Below are positions 5,857 through 9,815 of a stretch of DNA of 9,815 nucleotides, piece by piece; position 1 is the stretch's first letter; each line of letters opens with the position of its first letter. Origin of the DNA: an uncultured beta proteobacterium (lineage in GTDB: Bacteria > Pseudomonadota > Gammaproteobacteria > Burkholderiales > Rhodocyclaceae); contig CAIZKA010000121.1 in assembly GCA_903933395.1 (NCBI GenBank), forward strand, positions 1 to 9,815, read 5' to 3'. The notes under the pieces were generated by a model, which saw only the letters and a list, made by a program, of their open reading frames with translations, was not told the origin of the DNA and searched no databases. Made by a program: the position numbers and the translations under genes.

Positions 5857-7110
5857 TTATGCCGCCGGTTTGGGGTTCCAGGGCGCCACCTTGAGCAGCA
5901 GCACCATGCCCGGCACCGCCAGCAGCGCGCAAAGCATGAAGAAGGGAAACCAGCCGAGGACTTCGATGAGGTAGCCGGTGGTAGCGTTGATGAAGGTGCG
6001 CGGCACGGCGGCGAGGCTGGTAAACAGGGCGAACTGGGTGGCCGTGTAGAGCGGATGCGTGGCCCGCGCGATGAAGGCGACGAAGGCCGCGGTGCCCAGG
6101 CCCACGCCCAGCGCCTCGAAGCCGATCACCAGCGCCAGCTGCGCCAGCTCGACCGCGCCTGGCGCCGCATGCGGCCCTATCCAGGCCAGCCAGGCGAAGC
6201 CGAAGATGGACACCAGTTGCACCACGCCGAACAGCCACAGCGCCCGGTTGATGCCGAGTTTCACCATCCACAGGCCGCCGATCAGGCCGCCGATCACCGC
6301 CGGCCACAGCCCGGCGTTCTTGGCGACGATGCCGATCTGTGACTTGGCGAAGCCCATGTCCAGATAAAAGGGCGTGGCCAGCGCGGTGCACATCGAATCG
6401 CCCAGCTTGTAGAGGAAGATGAAGGCCAGGATCAGCAGCGCCTCGTTCAGCCCGGCGCGGTTGATGAACTCGTGGAAGGGTTCCACCACGGCGTCCTTCA
6501 GGGTCTTCGGCGCGTTGCCGGCGACATCCGGCTCGCGCGCGAAGATCGCCAGCAGCATGCCCGGCAGCATGAACAGCGCGGTGATGACGAAGACCTGCAG
6601 CCAGGGCAGGCGGTCGGCGAGGATCAGCGAGAGCGACCCCGGCACCAGCCCGGCGATGCGGTAGGCATTGACATGCACCGAGTTGCCCAGGCCCAGCTCC
6701 GTTTCGGACAGGATCTCGCGGCGGTAGGCATCGAGCGCGATGTCCTGCGTCGCCGACAGGAGCGCCACCGCCGCGGTGAGCCAGAGGATGGACACGATCT
6801 CACTGCCCGGCGCGAACAGGCCGAGCGACGCGATCGCCGCCAGCAGGCCGACCTGCGTGATCAGCATCCAGCCGCGCCGGCGGCCCAGGGGCGGCGCGTA
6901 GCGGTCGAGCAGCGGCGACCAGAGGAACTTCCAGGTGTAGGGAAACTGGATCAGGGCGAAGAGGCCGATGGTCTTCAGATCCACCCCCTCCGAACGCAGC
7001 CAGGCCGGCACGAGGTTGAGCAGCAGATAAAGCGGCAACCCCGACGAAAAGCCGGTGAACACGCATATCAGCATGCGCCGGGTAAACAGCGCGGCAAGCC
7101 AAGCGGGCAT
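5857..7110 (-). CDS. ampG: AmpG-family muropeptide permease (MFS)
   Basis: A 417-residue inner-membrane transporter of the major facilitator superfamily with about 12 hydrophobic segments. AmpG imports GlcNAc-anhydro-MurNAc peptides released during wall turnover, for peptidoglycan recycling and, in some species, AmpR/AmpC induction. Diagnostic stretches: GFSSGLPLYLLLNLVPAWL and IQFPYTWKFLWSPLLDRY near the N-terminus, SATQDIALDAYRREIL, the NSVHVNAYRIAG segment, YKLGDSMCTALATPFYLDMG, and RTFINATTGYLIE near the C-terminus. ATG at 7110 is preferred because the conserved protein begins there; a TTG at 7242 would add 44 non-conserved residues. No strong ribosome binding site precedes 7110. No ampD, nagZ or beta-lactamase gene is in the window. 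Its upstream side borders the integron fragment. Confidence 0.93.
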   Translation of the reverse strand: MPAWLAALFTRRMLICVFTGFSSGLPLYLLLNLVPAWLRSEGVDLKTIGLFALIQFPYTWKFLWSPLLDRYAPPLGRRRGWMLITQVGLLAAIASLGLFAPGSEIVSILWLTAAVALLSATQDIALDAYRREILSETELGLGNSVHVNAYRIAGLVPGSLSLILADRLPWLQVFVITALFMLPGMLLAIFAREPDVAGNAPKTLKDAVVEPFHEFINRAGLNEALLILAFIFLYKLGDSMCTALATPFYLDMGFAKSQIGIVAKNAGLWPAVIGGLIGGLWMVKLGINRALWLFGVVQLVSIFGFAWLAWIGPHAAPGAVELAQLALVIGFEALGVGLGTAAFVAFIARATHPLYTATQFALFTSLAAVPRTFINATTGYLIEVLGWFPFFMLCALLAVPGMVLLLKVAPWNPKPAA

Positions 7111-7324
7111 CAGGACGTCACGTGCGGGCGCAATCGCTGTCGCGGGCGCAGCCTGTCGGCTCTTCGCCCAGAAGCCTCGGCCGGCCCCGGGCGCCACAAA
7201 ATCGCCTTCCCAGGCCAGCCCGCCGCGACAGGGCGGCGTCAATCATCAAGGTGCTGCGCATGATGTATTTCCTGCAATGTAGCGACTCACATTCTAGCCG
7301 GCGCTCGCGGACGGCGCCTGGCTC

Positions 7325-7471
7325 GTCAAAATGCCGGATAAATCGTCTAATCCAATCCACGTATGTCTGCTCGGGGCGCAAGCTGTAATGCTTGGGGCGA
7401 ATATTGCCCCGCACCTGATCCGAAAAGCGAGGCTTTGCAGAACGTTCCAGCTGCGCCGGTATCTAGTTCAT
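7325..7471 (-). pseudogene. intI: Integron integrase (IntI) remnant, N-terminal fragment
   Basis: Reading leftwards from the ATG at 7471 (bases 7471-7469) the frame is M-N-stop, then continues IPAQLERSAKPRF and SDQVRGNIRPKHYSL, then RPEQTYVDWIRRFIRHF. This matches the start of integron integrases, whose N-terminal SAM-like domain typically reads LLDQVR, then KHYSxRTEQAYVxWIRRFI. The match ends near 7328; afterwards the frame enters unrelated ampG-upstream DNA, so the rest of the N-domain and the whole catalytic domain (R-H-R-Y) are missing. Codon 3 is TAG (7463-7465). A GTG at 7414 could start a shorter peptide, but it would still be inactive. The orientation, pointing away from the genes to the right, is that of intI relative to a cassette array. 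Only about 45 codons support the call, but the match is dense. XerC/D-type or other tyrosine recombinases are less likely because KHYSxRxEQxYVxWIRRFI is an integron-type signature. Confidence 0.8.
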
Positions 7472-7604
7472 TTTTAGGCCCCACTAAAAATGCCCGACGT
7501 ACTGATGAGAATCAGCTTGGCAAAAACACTGGCGATTTATGCAGCCTTCTTGGTGGATTGTTTTTCGTCATTTAGGCGATCGACTTGACTTTAGGCCTCG
7601 CGCA
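7472..7604 (+). other. Putative attI region between the intI remnant and the first cassette-like gene
   Basis: This 133-base non-coding stretch is where an integron would hold attI and the cassette promoter. It has three copies of TTTAGGC (7473-7479, 7571-7577, 7590-7596), each one base from GTTAGGC, a canonical form of the GTTRRRY core site. The last copy ends 8 bases before the ATG of the next gene, as expected for a cassette junction. The composition is clearly less GC-rich than the flanks. No strong -35/-10 pair was found. The attI assignment is inference. Confidence 0.4.
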
Positions 7605-8021
7605 ATGATCAGCCTTACGACCTGGACGCGAAAGTTTGGTGCAATGTCGTGCTTCGCGGCCGTATTGGCGGGGCTCATTTACTCGGGTCTCGCTTCATCG
7701 AAAGAGCCTCACCTGAATTGGATCTTTGTCCTGTCCGGCGTGGCCGTGCTGGGCTTATTGTCGGGCATTGCCGGGCTTTTCTCGTCGCGCGGGAAAGGGC
7801 GCATGGCCGTACTTTCGATCGTCGGATGCGTCCTGAACTTGCCATCGGCCGTTGTCGGGCTCATGCTCGTTGCGGTGATATTCGGCCAGCGACATCAGAA
7901 TTCCGAATGGCCAATGTCACGAATAGTTAGAGCGGCCGGGGCATCGGTAACAAGCCGGTCCGAGGACATGGGGTTGCAACCAATTCACCGCTTTGGCGGA
8001 AAATTGCCTAACTTTATGTAG
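7605..8021 (+). CDS. Small membrane protein, candidate integron cassette gene
   Basis: A 138-residue protein with three likely membrane segments, about residues 12-31 (CFAAVLAGLIYSGLA), 39-60 (WIFVLSGVAVLGLLSGIAGLF) and 68-94 (AVLSIVGCVLNLPSAVVGLMLVAVIF), followed by a ~40-residue polar tail ending GGKLPNFM. No family is recognised. ATG at 7605 is preferred because the membrane protein begins there; the frame is open back to an ATG at 7539, which would add 22 residues. There is no strong ribosome binding site, as is common for cassette genes. The start lies 8 bases after a TTTAGGC core-like site, and the stop (8019-8021) falls inside an attC-like site whose GCCTAAC box begins at 8006. These tight boundaries are those of a gene cassette. 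Confidence 0.6.
   Translation: MISLTTWTRKFGAMSCFAAVLAGLIYSGLASSKEPHLNWIFVLSGVAVLGLLSGIAGLFSSRGKGRMAVLSIVGCVLNLPSAVVGLMLVAVIFGQRHQNSEWPMSRIVRAAGASVTSRSEDMGLQPIHRFGGKLPNFM
7981..8006. repeat. Imperfect stem-loop at the 3' end of the cassette-like gene
   Basis: CAATT-CA-CCGC (7981-7991), loop TTTG, GCGG-AA-AATTG (7996-8006): 5 + 4 paired bases with a 2x2 internal loop. It lies inside the coding end and abuts the GCCTAAC box. It may be coincidental or part of a once larger attC fold. Confidence 0.4.
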
Positions 8022-8063
8022 GTATGGCAGACGCCCGTCGGCGCCGCTTAGCTGCAGTCAGGC
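8006..8063 (+). repeat. attC-like recombination site (decayed)
   Basis: The left box GCCTAAC (8006-8012) is a perfect RYYYAAC (R'') consensus. The right box GTCAGGC (8057-8063) is one transition from GTTAGGC (R'). The total of 58 bases is at the short end of the attC range. Between them, GAC(8029-8031)/GTC(8036-8038) can form the centre of an imperfect fold, and the right half GCTTAGCTGCA resembles the L'-spacer part of known sites (GGCTTAACTC). The loss of the GTT triplet in R' and the poor arm pairing suggest that it no longer works. The stop codon of the preceding gene lies inside it, as in real cassettes. Confidence 0.45.
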
Positions 8064-8068
8064 GTCCG
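8057..8068 (+). repeat. Left copy of a 12-bp inverted repeat flanking the ModA-like gene
   Basis: GTCAGGCGTCCG here has its exact reverse complement, CGGACGCCTGAC, at 8894-8905. The two copies bracket the ModA-like gene (8128-8874). The left copy contains the R'-like box of the attC candidate. Confidence 0.5.
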
Positions 8069-8116
8069 AATCCGCGTCCCATGGCGCCCCCCCATTTCAT
8101 CAAGCGCCCATCAGCC

Positions 8117-8123
8117 AAGGAGG
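8117..8123 (+). promoter_or_regulatory. Strong ribosome binding site of the ModA-like gene
   Basis: AAGGAGG, 4 bases before the ATG at 8128. It is among the strongest Shine-Dalgarno matches in the window, and it fixes a start giving a complete signal peptide. The frame is open further upstream into the attC-like region, which is not coding. Confidence 0.75.
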
Positions 8124-8127
8124 AAGA

Positions 8128-8874
8128 ATGTTTGCCCGAATCGCTACTTGTCTGCTCACCTCGCTGGGAGTGGCTTGCTCTGCAATGGCCGCAGACATCA
8201 AGGTGTTGGCGCCGAACGCGGCCAAAGAGTCCGTCTCCGAGGCAATCTCAGTGTTTGAGAGTGCCACAGGGCACAAGGTCATCGTCACATGGTCGGGAAC
8301 TGAAGCAATTACCAGGCGCATAGCTGAGGGCGATGTGGTCGATGTCGTCGTCAATGCGGCGCAGAACATTGACCAACAGTCCAAGGACGGGAAGCTGATG
8401 GACGCAACGCGCACGGACTTCGCGCGGTCGGGCATCGGCGTCGCCGTTCCCGCAACTGCGGCAAAGCTTGACGTGTCCACGGCGCAGGCCCTGAGAGCCG
8501 CGCTCTTGTCCGCGCGAACCGTCGTTGTGTCCTCGGGTACGAGCGGCCGCCACATGGTTGAAGTCTTTACCAGGCTTGGTGTTGGCGAACAGGTGAGAGC
8601 GAAGACCAGGCAGCCCCCGTCCGGTGCCCAGATCGCAGATTTTCTGGCCTCCGGCGAAGCAGACCTTGGATTTCAGCAAGTCAGCGAACTCTTGCACGCA
8701 AAGGGCATTCACTATCTCGGGCCCCTGCCTGCCAACCTGCAGAACTACACGATCTACTCGGCAGCGATTCATGCAGGCGCAGCAAACCCGGACGCCGCCA
8801 AGGGACTCTTGGCGGCCCTCCGCTCATCTTCCGCACAGGCAGTAGTCCGCGCGTCGGGCATGGAGCCAATTTAA
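8128..8874 (+). CDS. Orphan ModA-like periplasmic substrate-binding protein
   Basis: A 248-residue protein with a Sec signal peptide (MFARIATCLLTSLGVACSAMA, cleavage near 21/22) and the fold pattern of ModA/type 2 periplasmic binding proteins: ADIKVLAPNAAKESV at the mature start, SGTEAITRRIAEGDVVDVVV (56-75), GIGVAVPA, VVVSSGTSGRHMVEVF (132-147), ADFLASGEADLGFQQVSEL (~170-188) and a closing ALRSSSAQAVVRASGMEP. ModA delivers molybdate or tungstate to ModBC. Here no permease or ATPase gene is adjacent. The anion-contacting residue at the mature N-terminus (Ser in the usual AAAS/ASLT loop) appears replaced by LAPNAAKES, so another ligand is likely. It lies between a decayed attC-like site and a 12-bp inverted repeat copy, possibly a second cassette, though no 3' attC was found. 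Confidence 0.82.
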   Translation: MFARIATCLLTSLGVACSAMAADIKVLAPNAAKESVSEAISVFESATGHKVIVTWSGTEAITRRIAEGDVVDVVVNAAQNIDQQSKDGKLMDATRTDFARSGIGVAVPATAAKLDVSTAQALRAALLSARTVVVSSGTSGRHMVEVFTRLGVGEQVRAKTRQPPSGAQIADFLASGEADLGFQQVSELLHAKGIHYLGPLPANLQNYTIYSAAIHAGAANPDAAKGLLAALRSSSAQAVVRASGMEPI

Positions 8875-8876
8875 GA

Positions 8877-8900
8877 GCGTGCCGCCGTACTCGCGGACGC
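8877..8900 (+). terminator. Terminator-like hairpin after the ModA-like gene
   Basis: GCGT-(bulged G)-CCGC, loop CGTACTC, GCGG-ACGC: an 8-bp stem with one bulged base (8881), starting 3 bases after the stop codon. No T run follows. Its right arm overlaps the right copy of the 12-bp inverted repeat. Confidence 0.45.
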
Positions 8901-8905
8901 CTGAC
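8894..8905 (-). repeat. Right copy of the 12-bp inverted repeat flanking the ModA-like gene
   Basis: CGGACGCCTGAC is the exact reverse complement of 8057-8068 and lies 19 bases after the ModA-like stop. The repeat does not extend beyond 12 bases on either side. Confidence 0.5.
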
Positions 8906-9000
8906 CCCTCACGCCGGACACCGCAACCCCCGCCGCGGCGATTCGGAAATATCATGGCAGCCGCCACCCGACAAACGACGCATCGAAAGGAGATTCGACA

Positions 9001-9447
9001 ATGCCCACAGGTACCGTCCGCCTGCATCGCGTGCTCCGCGCGCCTCCGGAGCGCGTCTACCGCGCCTTCCTCGACGCCGACGCCATGGCAAAGTGGATAC
9101 CGCCAAACGGGTTTACCTGCAAGGTCCATCACATGGATGCCCGGGTCGGCGGCACGTTCGGGATGTCGTTCACGAATTTCAGTTCGGGCGGCAGCCACTC
9201 CTTCGGCGGCGAATACCTGGAACTGGTTCCCGGCGAGCGCATTCGCTACACGGACAAGTTCGACGACCCGAACCTGCCCGGGGAAATGCAGGTGACGGTG
9301 GCCCTGGCGAAAGTTTCCTGCGGCACGGAGATCAGCATCGTGCAGGAAGGGGTGCCCGAGGTGATCCCCCTCGAGATGTGCTACCTCGGCTGGCAGGAAT
9401 CGCTCGCGCAACTGGCCACGCTGGTCGAGCCCGAAATCCCGGGCTAG
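9001..9447 (+). CDS. AHSA1-type SRPBCC domain protein
   Basis: A 148-residue protein that is almost entirely one SRPBCC (START/Bet v1-like) domain of the AHSA1 branch: TVRLHRVLRAPPERVYRAFL, then DADAMAKWIPPNGFTCKV, VGGTFGMSFTNF, GGEYLELVPGERIRYTDKFD, and a closing MCYLGWQESLAQLATLVE. The fold makes a hydrophobic pocket; bacterial members are cytoplasmic and mostly uncharacterised, sometimes named ATPase-activator homologues only by similarity. AAAGGAG at 8986-8992, 8 bases before the ATG, supports the start. The codon use is again GC-rich, like the left part of the window, so it is probably core genome beyond the integron-like segment. Confidence 0.88.
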   Translation: MPTGTVRLHRVLRAPPERVYRAFLDADAMAKWIPPNGFTCKVHHMDARVGGTFGMSFTNFSSGGSHSFGGEYLELVPGERIRYTDKFDDPNLPGEMQVTVALAKVSCGTEISIVQEGVPEVIPLEMCYLGWQESLAQLATLVEPEIPG

Positions 9448-9474
9448 CATGCTGTCCCCAGACCCCTCCATCAA

Positions 9475-9498
9475 GCGGCCCGGCCTGTGGCGGGCCGC
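9475..9498 (+). terminator. Stem-loop between the SRPBCC and TspO genes
   Basis: GCGGCCCG (9475-9482), 8-base loop, CGGGCCGC (9491-9498): a perfect 8-bp GC stem 27 bases after the SRPBCC stop and 24 bases before the TspO start. There is no T run, so the terminator role is uncertain. Confidence 0.4.
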
Positions 9499-9522
9499 CA
9501 GCGCCGGACACTAAACATCCCC

Positions 9523-9815
9523 ATGGCTCATCTTCCTGCTTCCAGACAGATTGCCGGCCTCGCCGGCTGGCTTTTCGTCACTTTTGTCGCGGCCGCTATC
9601 GGCGCTGCGGCCTCGGTCCATGCCGGGACGTTCTACGCGCAGCTCGTGCGCCCCGCGTGGGCCCCGCCGGGATGGCTGTTCGGCCCCGTTTGGACCGCGC
9701 TCTACCTCGCAATGGGTGTCGCGGCGTGGCTGGTCTGGCGCGCGGCCGGCTTCCGTGCGGCACGCACGGCGCTGACGCTGTACCTGATCCAGCTTGCGCT
9801 GAATGCACTGTGGAG
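9523..9815 (+). CDS. tspO: TspO/MBR family membrane protein, 3' truncated by window
   Basis: The first 97 codons of a tryptophan-rich sensory protein (TspO, mitochondrial benzodiazepine receptor family), an integral membrane protein of five helices (about 150-160 residues) that binds porphyrins and related ligands. Visible: a first hydrophobic segment (GLAGWLFVTFVAAAIGAAAS), then RPAWAPPGWLFGPVWTALY (the family hallmark P-x-W-x-PP-x-x-x-F-x-x-VW-x-x-LY), MGVAAWLVWR, and a third helix with LIQLALNALWS, where the N-x-x-WS hallmark is cut by the window end. ATG at 9523 is the only start placing the first helix properly; no clear ribosome binding site precedes it. Confidence 0.9.
   Translation, partial: MAHLPASRQIAGLAGWLFVTFVAAAIGAAASVHAGTFYAQLVRPAWAPPGWLFGPVWTALYLAMGVAAWLVWRAAGFRAARTALTLYLIQLALNALW

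Noticed and set aside
5705..6391. Upstream in-frame extension of the small acidic protein
   Set aside because: It runs antisense-like across the end of ampG in another frame with low-complexity sequence; the GGGAG site and the ATG at 5704 define the start.
7111..7242. TTG-started N-terminal extension of AmpG
   Set aside because: The 44 added residues have no resemblance to AmpG, and the conserved protein begins at the ATG at 7110.
6472..7263. Long plus-strand open frame opposite ampG
   Set aside because: Gln/Arg/His-rich antisense shadow; ampG is unambiguous on the other strand.
7926..7932. GTTAGAG as an attC R' box inside the membrane-protein gene
   Set aside because: The last base is not a pyrimidine, no RYYYAAC partner lies at suitable distance, and it is inside the coding frame.
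8899..8960. Second attC site after the ModA-like gene starting at GCCTGAC
   Set aside because: No GTTRRRY partner occurs in the following bases; there is no GTT at all before the SRPBCC start.
1..9815. CRISPR array, tRNA, rRNA, insertion sequence or phage module
   Set aside because: No regularly spaced repeats, tRNA cloverleaf or rRNA sequence, transposase or phage structural genes were seen on either strand.

Overview
The window is GC-rich, gene-dense bacterial DNA. Its gene set (class I PPK2, a PaiB-like flavin-domain protein, a MidA-like methyltransferase, a GcvA-type LysR regulator divergent from a DUF2917 gene, AmpG, TspO) and its codon use suggest a betaproteobacterium, perhaps of the Rhodocyclales or a relative. 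The lineage is an inference; no rRNA or tRNA is present to support it.

Left part (1-2785, + strand): the 3' end of a polyphosphate kinase 2, then paiB-like and MidA-like genes joined by a 4-base ATGA overlap, then a small MliC-type lipoprotein. The lipoprotein converges on a minus-strand pair (2793-3439): a secreted cysteine-rich protein translationally coupled to a 58-residue zinc-ribbon protein. Upstream of that pair is a cluster of three palindromes of the dispersed REP type (3485-3570).

Middle part (3616-7110): a minus-strand LysR regulator divergent from a plus-strand DUF2917 gene; a hotdog thioesterase converging on the DUF2917 gene, with a perfect hairpin across the junction; a small acidic orphan protein; and the muropeptide permease AmpG.

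Right part (7111-9815): upstream of ampG lies a fragment of an integron integrase (about the first 45 codons, minus strand, with a stop at codon 3 and no remainder). On its other side and pointing away from it are a small membrane-protein gene that ends inside an attC-like site, then an orphan ModA-like periplasmic binding protein. Polarity and boundaries match a chromosomal integron: intI pointing left, attI region, cassettes to the right. The integrase is dead and the recombination sites have drifted. I regard this integron fossil as the most notable content of the window. Beyond it come an AHSA1/SRPBCC protein and the start of a TspO/MBR gene that runs off the window.

Most genes are ordinary housekeeping or accessory functions (polyphosphate metabolism, cell-wall recycling, thioester hydrolysis, envelope lipoprotein). 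No CRISPR array, tRNA, rRNA, insertion sequence or complete mobile element is visible.
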